Shown: positions 42,999-52,586, counted from the stretch's first letter. The stretch is 64,000 bases of DNA from CAZNKU01 sp045541135 (GCA_045541135.1 JAZQIO010000028.1:62001-126000); one strand, 5' to 3'. Notes: generated by a model from the sequence alone, not told the origin. Program-made: numbers and translations.

Positions 42999-45900
42999 TT
43001 ACATCTTTTTAATCAAATTATATTTATCAAATGAATCTTCTTTTTCACTTATTGGACAAAGAACTAATTCGAAGTCAATATCACAATTTTCCAGACGGTA
43101 TTCAGGCACCAGCCATGTACCCAAAGCACATGAACCAACACCACTCATATAGTAGTCTGTATGAACAACAGTATTACCTGATTTTTCAAGCTGATAAGGA
43201 TGCGATTTTTCAGTAAGTTCATCTACCGTATATTCACTTGCATTGAAGGAATACCCCTTCCCTGCAAACATAATACCGTCGCCTGATTCATCGGTAATTT
43301 TAGCCCATTTTGTGTTATATACACTGCTGTTTTCCTGAGGATTAAGGTAATCCACAAACATATCCTCTACTTTTTTGGAATAAACATCCATAAGTGCATA
43401 AGAATGTTTATCAATATATGTTTCCTGCGGACCAAAGCCAAAGTAAGAAACATTGTTAAGTTTACCTGACAAATTCCAACAATAGCCATATCTCATAAGA
43501 TATGTGCTTGTACCTTCAAGTCTTCCTGTCTGCTGAATCTTCATTAAGCCGTCACCGTTTACAGTAATTTCAACATCAGCTACAACAGCAGGTTTCTGAC
43601 CCAATGCACCGAACCAAAGTTTGTATGTAAATACAGCTTCATTGTCGGTTACTTTCTTTATTTCAAAATTTCTTAAGTCTGTTGTAGGATAACGGTAGTT
43701 ACCTGACGCAATGGCTGTCCATGCAACAGCTTTTATCTCTCTTGTAGGACCAAATGGTGAATCGTTATCAATAGGTGCGCGGAATGATACAAGTTCCATT
43801 GGTTTTTCAAGCAATTCCTTGCCTTTATACACAATTCTTTTTACCAATCCGTCATACTTTCCTATTTCATAAATAAAATCTGTACCCGAAATTTCTACAT
43901 TAAGCTCTTTTTCGCTAACTGTAACTGATTTATCTGTTTTGTAAACTTCAACAACTTCCTCTGTTTTTAATTCAGTTTGGAACAGATACATAGGTTCTGT
44001 AAAATTATTATAAACTTTTAGCGTGAAGTAGCATTCACCGTCAGTTGGACGGCTAAAATCAATTTTTACTGTTTCAATGCTTTCTGCAGGTGTATTTAGT
44101 GAAATTTCACCGCTGTCTACTACTTTGGCATTTTTACTTACTTCCCACTTGAATTTCAAATCAGAAAAATCCTTAAAGTTATATCTATTTTCTATCTTGA
44201 TTTCAAATGGTTTTTCACTTACCAATGTACACACAATGGGTGCATATACATTTTTCATTTCAAGCATTGCAGACCTTGGGCGTCTGTCAGGCGAACAAAT
44301 ACCGTCTACGCATACATTTTTGTATGAAACTTTATCACCAAAGTCGCCGCCGTAACCATAGAATTTAGTATCACCGTCATATACAGTCATAGCATGTTCG
44401 CACCATTCCCATATACATCCACCCATAAGTTTATCGTCATTATAGAATGTTTCCATATACTCCCTAAGGTCACCGCAAGAGTTGCCCATAGCATGGGTAT
44501 ATTCACACAGGAATATAGGACGTTTGTCTATTCTCTTAGTCATTTCTGCCAAATGAGGATGGAATGTATACATTTCTGAATGAATATCTATGTATGGTGA
44601 GGTTTTTTCGATGAACTCTTCTTCTGACGCAAAAACATTACCGTCGTTAAATGCATTATATGCACCCTGATAATGTATAAGAGCCTCTTTATCAAAAGCT
44701 CTTATAGCTTTTGATGCTTCTTCAAAACAACATCCATAGCCAGCCTCATTACCTAATGACCAGGAAAATATTGACGGATTATTTTTAAAAGAAAGAACCA
44801 TACGCATAACACGGTCTACAACAATGTGGTCATATTTGTGGTCGTTTGTTAATATATGACGGTTACCCACATAGTAACAACCGTGAGTTTCAACATCTGC
44901 TTCTGACATTACATAAATTCCGTATTCGTCACAAAGTTCGTAAAATCTTGGGTCGTTTGGATAGTGTGCAGTTCTTACGCAGTTTACATTGTATTCCTTC
45001 ATCAAAAGAATATCTTTTTTCATATGCTCATACGGTACTGCATAACCCAAATCAGGATCAGAATCGTGACGGTTAACACCCTTAAGTTTTACTTTTTTAC
45101 CGTTTATATAGAATACACTATCTTTGATTTCTGCCCTTTTAAAGCCGAATTTTTTGCTGTAACATTCATTTCCAACAGTGATATTTAAAATATAAAGGTT
45201 TGGTATTTCTGCAGACCACAGCATTGGATTTTCAACATTAAAATCAATCTTATCTGTTGTTCCGCTGTATTCAAAAATCTTTTCTCCGTTCGGTGAAGCA
45301 ACAGTTATGTCAAGGTTTAACTGCTTATAAAAGTCAAGCTTTACATTGCCTGCTGAAAAATCATTATTAAGTTCAGGTTTTATATAAAGGTCTTCAAGTC
45401 CGTTTTCATCTCTTTCTAAAATGTAAACATCTCTGAATATACCGTTCATACGGATTTTATCCTGATCTTCAAAATATGTACCGAAGCTGAATTTTAACAA
45501 AACAGCGGTTAATCTGTTTTTACCGTTTTTTAGGTATGGTGTAACATCAAAAACACTTTCGTTATGTGCAACAGTTGAAAAACCCACAAACTGTCCGTTC
45601 ACATATAAGTATAATGCAGAATCAAAACCTTCAAAAACCATTTCATATGTTTTACCGTCTTTTATGTTATATTCAAAATCATGAACATACACACCTGCAG
45701 GATTTTTTTCAGGAGTATACGGAGGATTAAACATATGTATAAAAGGACTTGTAAAATACATTGCCTGATCATATCCGTTTGTCTGCCACATTCCGGGAAC
45801 ATACATATTGTCCCAATCAGAGCAATCAACAGATTCCGACACATGATTTTCATTTACGAGATGCACTGTTTCGAAGTATTTGAATTTCCATTCCTTACCC

Positions 45901-46043
45901 GACAAAAGTGTAAAGAAACCGGATTTTTCTCTACATCCTTCTTCTGCTTTTTTTATATTTTCATAGGGTATCATATAAGCTCGTGGAGCTTTTTCATTAA
46001 CGTGGCCCGAATGAATATCGTTATAATAATTTGCTAAAAACAT
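42999..46043 (-). CDS. lacZ: Beta-galactosidase, GH2 family
   Basis: 1014 residues, the length of E. coli-type LacZ with five domains: sugar-binding (with VPGMWQTNGYDQ), two Ig-like domains around a TIM barrel, and the C-terminal Bgal small-chain domain (about 720-1010). The acid/base is Glu433 in SLGNEAGYG and the nucleophile Glu514 in FLCEYTHAMG; GVNRHDSDPDLG is also typical. No signal peptide, so it acts in the cytosol on imported galactosides. GGAGGT lies 4 bases before ATG 46043. A strong promoter, a 11-bp inverted repeat and a 21-base direct repeat precede it, suggesting regulated expression. Confidence 0.95.
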   Translation of the reverse strand: MFLANYYNDIHSGHVNEKAPRAYMIPYENIKKAEEGCREKSGFFTLLSGKEWKFKYFETVHLVNENHVSESVDCSDWDNMYVPGMWQTNGYDQAMYFTSPFIHMFNPPYTPEKNPAGVYVHDFEYNIKDGKTYEMVFEGFDSALYLYVNGQFVGFSTVAHNESVFDVTPYLKNGKNRLTAVLLKFSFGTYFEDQDKIRMNGIFRDVYILERDENGLEDLYIKPELNNDFSAGNVKLDFYKQLNLDITVASPNGEKIFEYSGTTDKIDFNVENPMLWSAEIPNLYILNITVGNECYSKKFGFKRAEIKDSVFYINGKKVKLKGVNRHDSDPDLGYAVPYEHMKKDILLMKEYNVNCVRTAHYPNDPRFYELCDEYGIYVMSEADVETHGCYYVGNRHILTNDHKYDHIVVDRVMRMVLSFKNNPSIFSWSLGNEAGYGCCFEEASKAIRAFDKEALIHYQGAYNAFNDGNVFASEEEFIEKTSPYIDIHSEMYTFHPHLAEMTKRIDKRPIFLCEYTHAMGNSCGDLREYMETFYNDDKLMGGCIWEWCEHAMTVYDGDTKFYGYGGDFGDKVSYKNVCVDGICSPDRRPRSAMLEMKNVYAPIVCTLVSEKPFEIKIENRYNFKDFSDLKFKWEVSKNAKVVDSGEISLNTPAESIETVKIDFSRPTDGECYFTLKVYNNFTEPMYLFQTELKTEEVVEVYKTDKSVTVSEKELNVEISGTDFIYEIGKYDGLVKRIVYKGKELLEKPMELVSFRAPIDNDSPFGPTREIKAVAWTAIASGNYRYPTTDLRNFEIKKVTDNEAVFTYKLWFGALGQKPAVVADVEITVNGDGLMKIQQTGRLEGTSTYLMRYGYCWNLSGKLNNVSYFGFGPQETYIDKHSYALMDVYSKKVEDMFVDYLNPQENSSVYNTKWAKITDESGDGIMFAGKGYSFNASEYTVDELTEKSHPYQLEKSGNTVVHTDYYMSGVGSCALGTWLVPEYRLENCDIDFELVLCPISEKEDSFDKYNLIKKM

Positions 46044-46052
46044 AACTACCTC

Positions 46053-46088
46053 CAAAGTATATATATTATAAAACAATTATATACTTTG
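46053..46088 (-). promoter_or_regulatory. Inverted repeat over the lacZ -10 and start site
   Basis: CAAAGTATATA (46053-46063) and TATATACTTTG (46078-46088) form an 11-bp perfect inverted repeat with a 14-base centre. It covers the -10 element and the expected transcription start, so it may be a repressor operator or a leader hairpin. Confidence 0.5.
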
Positions 46089-46104
46089 AAAAAAACAAAG
46101 TCAA
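46076..46104 (-). promoter_or_regulatory. Sigma-A-type promoter for lacZ-def
   Basis: On the minus strand: TTGACT (46104-46099), 17-base spacer, TATAAT (46081-46076). Confidence 0.8.
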
Positions 46105-46115
46105 TCAAATACCCG

Positions 46116-46146
46116 AAAATGTCCTGAAAAAACAATAAATTGTCCT
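46116..46146 (-). promoter_or_regulatory. Direct repeats upstream of the lacZ promoter
   Basis: On the minus strand AGGACAATTT (46146-46137) and AGGACATTTT (46125-46116), 9 of 10 identical with a 21-base period, lie just upstream of the -35. This geometry is typical of AraC-family activator half-sites. Confidence 0.5.
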
Positions 46147-46158
46147 ATAAATATTATG

Positions 46159-46186
46159 TTCACAACAAGACTTATTTGAATATAAT
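46159..46186 (+). promoter_or_regulatory. Sigma-A-type promoter for the SOD gene
   Basis: TTCACA (46159-46164), 16-base spacer, TATAAT (46181-46186). The leader would be very short. Confidence 0.55.
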
Positions 46187-46206
46187 GAATATGGGTGGTG
46201 ACAATT

Positions 46207-46713
46207 TTGTTTGAAATCAAAGAAATATTAAGTATTTTTTCTCATACAGAGAGAAAAAAGCCAGATGCCAAAGCCAAAATAAAAGGCAGTAAAAAGTATA
46301 GTAAAATAAACGGTATAGTTGAGTTTTTTAGTACAAAATATGGTGTAATTGTAAAAGTTAAAATTAACGGATTACCTTATAATGAGTCTGAATGTAATGA
46401 CGGTATTTTTGGATTACACATCCACACCGGAAGCAAATGTAGCGGAACTGATACAGATCCATTTGCTGACGCATTGACACATTACAATCCAAATAACTGT
46501 AAGCATCCGTACCACGCAGGTGATTTACCTCCATTATTTGGAAATAATGGTTATGCATATATGGCTGTTTTAACAAATAGATTTACTATAAATGAAATAA
46601 TAGGTAAAACTATAATTATACACTCTCAGCCGGACGACTTTAAAACTCAACCCGGTGGTGACTCCGGCAAAAAAATTGCTTGTGGAATAATTAAGAAAGG
46701 TGCTGTTATTTAA
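46207..46713 (+). CDS. Cu/Zn superoxide dismutase family protein
   Basis: 168 residues. All Cu and Zn ligand positions of the family can be aligned: HxH in GLHIHTGSKC, bridging His in LTHYNPNNC, zinc ligands in KHPYHAGDLPPL (two His and Asp), and the last copper His in IIIHSQPDD; KKIACGII keeps the disulfide Cys. The family turns superoxide into peroxide and oxygen. No signal peptide is seen, so it seems cytosolic, unlike most bacterial SodC. Start uncertain: GGTGGTGA suits TTG 46207; GTG at 46195 or 46198 is also open. It may be protective during oxygen exposure. Confidence 0.85.
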   Translation: MFEIKEILSIFSHTERKKPDAKAKIKGSKKYSKINGIVEFFSTKYGVIVKVKINGLPYNESECNDGIFGLHIHTGSKCSGTDTDPFADALTHYNPNNCKHPYHAGDLPPLFGNNGYAYMAVLTNRFTINEIIGKTIIIHSQPDDFKTQPGGDSGKKIACGIIKKGAVI

Positions 46714-46730
46714 ACTGCACCTTAATTCAA
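46697..46730 (+). terminator. Weak hairpin terminator at the end of the SOD gene
   Basis: AAGGTGC (46697-46703) pairs with GCACCTT (46717-46723), spanning the stop codon, followed by AT-rich sequence. Confidence 0.4.
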
Positions 46731-48752
46731 TTATTTATTTGCTTCTGCTACAACTTTTTGTTCAACATCTTTAGGAGCAATTTCGTATCTTACAAATTCA
46801 AATTCAAATTTACCTCTGCCCTGAGTCATTGAACGTAAATCGGTTGTATACTTATGCATTTCAGACATTGGAACATCAGCTTCAACAACAAGAGTCTTTT
46901 CACCGGGATTCATACCAAGTACTCTACCACGACGCTTGTTAATATCTCCTGTTATATCACCCATAAGGTCTGAAGGAACTGTAACTGTTAAGTGACCGAT
47001 AGGTTCAAGCAACTGTACTCCGCCTTCATCCATTGCTTTTTTGAATGCAAGTGAAGCTGCCATCTTAAATGCCATTTCAGAAGAGTCAACAGCGTGATAT
47101 GAACCGTCAACAAGAACAGCTTTTAGTCCTACAACCGGATAACCAGCCAAAGCACCTTTTAGGATACATTCTCTTAGACCTTTTTCAACAGCCGGGAAGA
47201 AATTCTTAGGAACAGAACCGCCGAAAATCTTTTCTTCAAAAATCAAATCATCTTCTTCTGTTGGTGAGAATTCAATCCATACATGACCATACTGACCATG
47301 ACCACCTGACTGTTTCTTGTGTTTACCTTCAACTTTAACAGGTTTTCTAAGTTTTTCTCTGTATGCAACCTTAGGTTCAATTAAATCTGTATCTGTTCCG
47401 AATTTAGTTTTAAGTTTACTCTTAAGAACGTCAAGATGCACTTCGCCAATACCGCTTATAAGCATTTCTTTTGTTTCACTGTTTGTATAGAATCTGAAAG
47501 TAATATCTTCTTCTGTAAGTTTCTGCAAGCCATTACTGATTTTTTCTTCATCACCTTTAGACTTAGGAAGAATAGCCAATGATATATTAGGTTTTGGGAA
47601 ATCTATCTGTTCGTATGCAGTATCATTTTCGGATGTAGCTAAAGTATCACCTGTCTTTGTAACCGAAAGTTTAGCAACAGCACCGATATCGCCTGCAACA
47701 AGTTCTTTACAATCAAGCTGTTTCTTGCCAAACATTGTATATAGCTTACCAAGCTTTTCAGGTGATTTTGTTGTAAGGTTAATAAGTGTTGCATCAGGAG
47801 AAAGCTTACCCGACATAACCTTAAAGTATGAAAGTTTACCAACAAATGGGTCTGCAACTGTTTTAAATACATAAATTGATGGTTTTCCACCTATATCAAA
47901 CATTTCTTCTACATCATCTGGTGATGGGAAGTAAGCATTAATTGATTCTAACAGTACGCCTACACCTTTGTTATGTAATGCAGTACCGCAAAGAACAGGA
48001 ACAACCTCGTTAGAATCTGTAGCTTTTCTAAGAGCTTTTTTTATTTCATCAACAGTAAATTCTTCGCCGTTGAAATATCTGTCCATTAAAGCTTCATCAG
48101 TTTCTGCAACTGATTCGATAATCATATTTCTAACAGGTTCAACCTTATCCATCATATAATCAGGAATATCGTCATCAAGCAACGGACCGTCTGCCTGGAA
48201 AAGTCTTGCTCTCATTCTTACAACATCAACAAAACCTATAATTTTTTCGCCATTGTCAATAGGAACCTGGAAAGGTGCAACAGTTTTACCGAATTTTTCT
48301 CTTAATTCTTCCAGTACCTTCTGGAAATTACATCTTTCATCATCAACCTTATTGATAAAGAAAATACGTGGAAGATTTCTTTTTTCACAAAGCTCCCATG
48401 CTCTTTCAACACCTGCTGAAACACCTGACTTACCGCTTACTACAATAACAGCAGCGTCTGCAACTTCAATTGCTTCTAATGCTTCACCGACAAAATCATA
48501 TGATCCCGGTGTATCTAAAATATTATATTTACAATTTTCAAATTCAAAAGAAACTAAAGATGTATTAATAGAAATCTTACGTTTAATTTCTTCCGCATCA
48601 TAGTCTGAAACAGTTGTTCCGTCCAATACAGAACCACGACGTTCTATAGCACCGGAAAATCTAAGCATAGATTCAACTACTGTTGTTTTACCGGCATTAC
48701 CGTTACCAAGAATACAAACGTTTCTGATTTCCTCTGTTAAAAAATTTCTCAT
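46731..48752 (-). CDS. Elongation factor G-like GTPase, variant paralogue
   Basis: 673 residues with the five EF-G domains. P-loop GNGNAGKTT and NKVD (G4) are intact, but the G3 motif reads DTPGSYDF instead of DTPGHVDF, so the catalytic His is Ser. Domain IV keeps QSGGHGQYGHVWIEFSP and the fold continues to GRGKFEFEFVRYE. This is the second, non-housekeeping EF-G type found in many Firmicutes; its role (recycling, stress or other) is unproven. Ribosome-protection tetracycline resistance is less likely, as the C-terminal half follows EF-G. Converges with the SOD gene. Confidence 0.88.
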   Translation of the reverse strand: MRNFLTEEIRNVCILGNGNAGKTTVVESMLRFSGAIERRGSVLDGTTVSDYDAEEIKRKISINTSLVSFEFENCKYNILDTPGSYDFVGEALEAIEVADAAVIVVSGKSGVSAGVERAWELCEKRNLPRIFFINKVDDERCNFQKVLEELREKFGKTVAPFQVPIDNGEKIIGFVDVVRMRARLFQADGPLLDDDIPDYMMDKVEPVRNMIIESVAETDEALMDRYFNGEEFTVDEIKKALRKATDSNEVVPVLCGTALHNKGVGVLLESINAYFPSPDDVEEMFDIGGKPSIYVFKTVADPFVGKLSYFKVMSGKLSPDATLINLTTKSPEKLGKLYTMFGKKQLDCKELVAGDIGAVAKLSVTKTGDTLATSENDTAYEQIDFPKPNISLAILPKSKGDEEKISNGLQKLTEEDITFRFYTNSETKEMLISGIGEVHLDVLKSKLKTKFGTDTDLIEPKVAYREKLRKPVKVEGKHKKQSGGHGQYGHVWIEFSPTEEDDLIFEEKIFGGSVPKNFFPAVEKGLRECILKGALAGYPVVGLKAVLVDGSYHAVDSSEMAFKMAASLAFKKAMDEGGVQLLEPIGHLTVTVPSDLMGDITGDINKRRGRVLGMNPGEKTLVVEADVPMSEMHKYTTDLRSMTQGRGKFEFEFVRYEIAPKDVEQKVVAEANK

Positions 48753-48781
48753 TACCCATCATTCCTTCCAATTGATTTAAC

Positions 48782-48833
48782 ACGCAAACAAATTACGTTA
48801 TGCATTATTTATTTGACATATACGTAAACAAAT
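48782..48833. promoter_or_regulatory. Direct repeats upstream of the EF-G-like gene
   Basis: ACGCAAACAAAT (48782-48793) and ACGTAAACAAAT (48822-48833), 11 of 12 identical, 40 bases apart, in the 173-base gap between nifJ and the EF-G-like gene. Possible regulator sites. No clear -35/-10 pair was found in this gap. Confidence 0.4.
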
Positions 48834-48883
48834 CCTACTAAAGATTGTACAATAAATCAAAAAAATATTGTGCAACATGCACT

Positions 48884-48916
48884 AAAAAAATCCCACAGAA
48901 AAAACTGTGGGATTTT
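48884..48916 (-). terminator. Intrinsic terminator after nifJ
   Basis: On the minus strand AAAATCCCACAG pairs with CTGTGGGATTTT (12 bp, 6-base loop), followed by more T's. Confidence 0.88.
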
Positions 48917-48925
48917 CAAAATTAA

Positions 48926-51900
48926 TTATTCAAATAATTTACTGTATTTTGTCCAGTGAATATATTTTTCTTTTGCCTGCTCCTCTGCTGCTTTAAACAA
49001 TTCCTCAGCCTTTTCAGGGAATTTGCGAGCAAGTGAACTGTAACGAACCTCATTCATAATAAAGTCATTATATGAAGCTGATGGCTCTTTTGAATCCATC
49101 TGGAAAGGATTTTTGCCTTCTGCTACAAGGGTTGGATCAAATCTGAATGTATGCCAATAGCCTGCCAAAACAGCATTTTTAATTACTTTTTGTGTATCTG
49201 TCATACCACCCTTAATACCGTGGTTAATACACGGAGCGTATCCGATAATCAAAGACGGACCGTTATATGCAACCGCTTCTTTAATAGCTTTAACAGTCTG
49301 GTTGGCATCATAACCCATAGCAACCTGTGCTACATATACATAGCCGTAAGACATAGCAATTTCTGCAAGATTTTTCTTTTTGATTGGTTTACCACCTGCA
49401 GCAAACTGAGCAACAGCCCCCGTAGGTGTTGATTTTGAAGCCTGACCGCCTGTATTTGAATAAACTTCTGTATCAAAAACCATAACATTTATATCTTCGC
49501 CTGATGCAAGTACATGGTCGAGACCACCGAAACCAATGTCGTAAGCCCAACCGTCACCACCAAATATCCATACGGCTTTTTTAGATAAAAATTCTTTCAT
49601 TTCAAGAATTTCTTTTGCTGCATCACAGCCGCATGCTTCCAGTGCTAAAACAAGCTTCTTTGTGGCATCTGCATTTGCATCAATATCTTCATAAGTTGCT
49701 TTCCAATCAGCAACAGCTGCCTTTACATCTGCGTTTTCAAGTTTTTCAAGCTTGTCAGCAAGACGTGCTCTTAGCTGTTTTGCAGCAACGGCCATACCTA
49801 AACCGTGTTCTGCATTGTCTTCAAACAATGAGTTAGCCCATGCAGGACCATGGCCTTCGTGATTAACTGTATATGGTGTTGAAGGTGCAGAACCTGCCCA
49901 TATTGATGAACAACCTGTAGCATTTGAAATATATGTTTTATCACCACAAATCTGGGTAATCATTTTGGCATAAGGTGTTTCACCGCAACCTGCACATGCA
50001 CCCGAGAATTCAAGCAACGGCTGACGGAACTGAGAGTTCTTTACATTAAGAGGTGCATTGATAATATCTTCTTTAACAGATGTTTTAATTGCATAGTTAA
50101 ATACAGCCTGTTCTTGCATCTGAGATGCAATGGGTTTCATTGAAAGTGCCTGTACTTTTTCAGGGCAAACCCTTGCACAGTTACCACAACCCGCACAATC
50201 AAGAGGAGAAATGACCATAGCAAATTTATACTGTGGCTTTCCTGTCATAGGTTTCATTTTCATACCTTCAGGTGCATTAGTTGCTTCTTCTTCAGTAAGA
50301 ACAATAGGACGTATCGCCGCATGGGGACAAGCAGCGGCACACTGGTTACACTGAATACACTTTGTAACATCCCATTCCGGAACATCTACTGCAATACCGC
50401 GTTTTTCATAAGCTGCCATACCCTGTGGAAGATGACCGTCTACCATATCCATGAATGTAGAAACAGGTAGTTTGTTACCTCTTTGAGCAGTACATGGTTC
50501 AAGAATATTTTTAACAAAAGCGGGAACATTTACTTCCTTTGTTGCAGTTTCTTCAACTGCATTTTTCCAATCAGCAGGAACAACAACTTCCTTAACGTTT
50601 TCAGCACCAAGTGAAATTGCCTCATGATTCATATTAACAATCTTTTCACCCTTTTTGCTGAATTTCTTAACAACTGCTGCCTTCATATATTCAACAGCTT
50701 CTTCAAAAGGAATAACATTTGCCAATTTAAAGAATGCAGACTGCAATACAATAGATGTTTTGTTGCCAAGACCTATATCTTTAGCAATTCCGATAGCATC
50801 AATTGTATAAAGTGAAATATTATTTTCAGCAATATACTTTTTCATCTTAGCAGGTAGATGAGCTGAAAGTTCATCATCTGACCACGCACAGTTAAGAAGG
50901 AATTTACCTCCGGGAATCAAATCCTCTACCATATCATATTTATTGACATATGACGGATTATGACATGCAACAAAATTGGCCTTGTTAATTAAATATGTTG
51001 ATTTAATAGGATTTTTACCGAATCTCAAGTGAGAAACTGTAATACCACCGGATTTTTTGGAGTCATAATCAAAATATGCCTGAGCATACAAATCTGTGTG
51101 GTCACCGATAATTTTAATAGAGTCCTTGTTAGCACCAACTGTACCATCAGAACCAAGACCCCAGAATTTGCATGATGTAATACCTTCTGCAGCTGTATTA
51201 GGATTTTCCTCTCTTGGAAGTGAAAGGTTAGTTACGTCGTCAGTTATTGAAAGAGTAAAGCTTTTAACCGGTTTTTCAGCATCAAGGTTCTTATAAGCCG
51301 CAATAATATCTGCAGGTATAGTATCTTTTGAGCCAAGACCATATCTTCCACCAATAATCATAGGAGCATCAGGGTTACCTGCATAGCAAGCACATACATC
51401 AAGGAATAAAGGTTCACCGATTGAGCCCGGTTCCTTTGTTCTGTCTAAAACCGCAATCTTTTTACAGGTTTTGGGAACAGCTTTAAGAAACGCATCAACC
51501 GGAAACGGTCTGTAAAGATGTACTTTTATAAGGCCAACCTTTTCTCCCTGTTTTATCATATAATCAATTGTTTCTTCAATTGTTTCACATACTGAACCCA
51601 TAGCAACCAAAACTTTTGTTGCATCCTGAGCACCGTAGTAATTAACCAAACCGTAGTTTGTACCAATCTTTTCATTTACTTTATTCATATATTCTTCAAC
51701 GATAGCAGGAACATTATTATAGTATGTGTTACAAGCTTCCCTGTTCTGGAAGAATATATCCGGGTTCTGGGCAGAACCTCGAAGCACGGGATGTTCAGGA
51801 TTTAGTGCATTGTTTCTGAATGACTTTACAGCATCCATATCAATCATATCTTTTAAATCTTCATAATCCCAGCATTCAATCTTGTCAATTTCATGAGAAG

Positions 51901-52426
51901 TTCTGAAACCATCAAAGAAATGAAGGAAAGGCACTTTACCTTTTATTGCTGCAAGATGAGCTACGGCACCAAGGTCCATAACTTCCTGAGCACTGTTTGA
52001 ACAAAGCATAGCATAACCTGTCTGACGACAAGCCATAACATCGGAATGATCACCGAAAATATTAAGAGCGTGTGAAGCAACACAACGAGCACTTACATGG
52101 ATAACTGAAGGCAGTAATTCACCTGCCATTTTATACATATTTGGAATCATAAGAAGTAAGCCCTGTGAAGCTGTGTATGTGGTTGTAAGGGCACCTGCCG
52201 CCAAAGAACCGTGAACAGCGCCTGCCGCACCTGCTTCTGACTGCATTTCAACAACTTTTACAGGCTGACCGAATATATTTTCTTTTTTATCAACTGCCCA
52301 TTCGTCTGTTACTTCTGCCATAACTGATGACGGAGTAATCGGATAAATACAAGCCACTTCGGTAAATGCATATGATGCCCATGCAGCTGCATTATTACCA
52401 TCCATTGTTTTCATTTTTCTTGCCAT
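48926..52426 (-). CDS. nifJ: Pyruvate:ferredoxin (flavodoxin) oxidoreductase
   Basis: 1166 residues, single-chain PFOR. It oxidises pyruvate with CoA to acetyl-CoA, CO2 and reduced ferredoxin. Domains in order: TPP/pyrimidine-binding N-domain (ACIYPITPSS, EMQSEAGAAG), domain II, the gamma-like domain, two [4Fe-4S] clusters (CIQCNQCAAACP and CAGCGNCARVCP), the proximal cluster and TPP domain (CAGCGETPYAK, GGDGWAYDIGFGGLDHV, NTGGQASKSTP). ATG 52426 has AAGGAGG 9 bases upstream; the open frame continues to 52564 through the promoter. A full-consensus promoter suggests strong expression. Confidence 0.97.
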   Translation of the reverse strand: MARKMKTMDGNNAAAWASYAFTEVACIYPITPSSVMAEVTDEWAVDKKENIFGQPVKVVEMQSEAGAAGAVHGSLAAGALTTTYTASQGLLLMIPNMYKMAGELLPSVIHVSARCVASHALNIFGDHSDVMACRQTGYAMLCSNSAQEVMDLGAVAHLAAIKGKVPFLHFFDGFRTSHEIDKIECWDYEDLKDMIDMDAVKSFRNNALNPEHPVLRGSAQNPDIFFQNREACNTYYNNVPAIVEEYMNKVNEKIGTNYGLVNYYGAQDATKVLVAMGSVCETIEETIDYMIKQGEKVGLIKVHLYRPFPVDAFLKAVPKTCKKIAVLDRTKEPGSIGEPLFLDVCACYAGNPDAPMIIGGRYGLGSKDTIPADIIAAYKNLDAEKPVKSFTLSITDDVTNLSLPREENPNTAAEGITSCKFWGLGSDGTVGANKDSIKIIGDHTDLYAQAYFDYDSKKSGGITVSHLRFGKNPIKSTYLINKANFVACHNPSYVNKYDMVEDLIPGGKFLLNCAWSDDELSAHLPAKMKKYIAENNISLYTIDAIGIAKDIGLGNKTSIVLQSAFFKLANVIPFEEAVEYMKAAVVKKFSKKGEKIVNMNHEAISLGAENVKEVVVPADWKNAVEETATKEVNVPAFVKNILEPCTAQRGNKLPVSTFMDMVDGHLPQGMAAYEKRGIAVDVPEWDVTKCIQCNQCAAACPHAAIRPIVLTEEEATNAPEGMKMKPMTGKPQYKFAMVISPLDCAGCGNCARVCPEKVQALSMKPIASQMQEQAVFNYAIKTSVKEDIINAPLNVKNSQFRQPLLEFSGACAGCGETPYAKMITQICGDKTYISNATGCSSIWAGSAPSTPYTVNHEGHGPAWANSLFEDNAEHGLGMAVAAKQLRARLADKLEKLENADVKAAVADWKATYEDIDANADATKKLVLALEACGCDAAKEILEMKEFLSKKAVWIFGGDGWAYDIGFGGLDHVLASGEDINVMVFDTEVYSNTGGQASKSTPTGAVAQFAAGGKPIKKKNLAEIAMSYGYVYVAQVAMGYDANQTVKAIKEAVAYNGPSLIIGYAPCINHGIKGGMTDTQKVIKNAVLAGYWHTFRFDPTLVAEGKNPFQMDSKEPSASYNDFIMNEVRYSSLARKFPEKAEELFKAAEEQAKEKYIHWTKYSKLFE

Positions 52427-52477
52427 ATAATTTTTCCTCCTTGCCGTATATATAAATACATTATAATCTTCTACAAT

Positions 52478-52506
52478 ATTATAACAATTTAATATTTTTA
52501 TGTCAA
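52478..52506 (-). promoter_or_regulatory. Full-consensus sigma-A promoter for nifJ
   Basis: On the minus strand: TTGACA (52506-52501), exactly 17 bases, TATAAT (52483-52478). Leader of about 45 bases. Confidence 0.85.
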
Positions 52507-52557
52507 GGACAGTATACAGAAAGTATAGAAAATAATTTGTTAATTCAAAGTCATTTG

Positions 52558-52586
52558 TTGACATACATTAAAATTAGTTGTAAAAT
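52558..52586 (+). promoter_or_regulatory. Sigma-A-type promoter for mrp
   Basis: TTGACA (52558-52563), 17-base spacer, TAAAAT (52581-52586), about 33 bases before the start. Confidence 0.75.

Noticed and set aside
46191..46214. Eight-codon-long upstream reading frame (ATG at 46191) before the SOD gene
   Set aside because: It overlaps the SOD ribosome binding site in another frame, and its own ATG would lie at or before the predicted transcript start.
46731..48752. Ribosome-protection tetracycline resistance gene
   Set aside because: Domain order and the C-terminal half follow EF-G; the G3 change DTPGS is not typical of Tet(M)-like proteins.
52427..52564. Upstream extension of the PFOR frame
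   Set aside because: It covers the full-consensus promoter; AAGGAGG plus ATG at 52426 gives the normal N-terminus.
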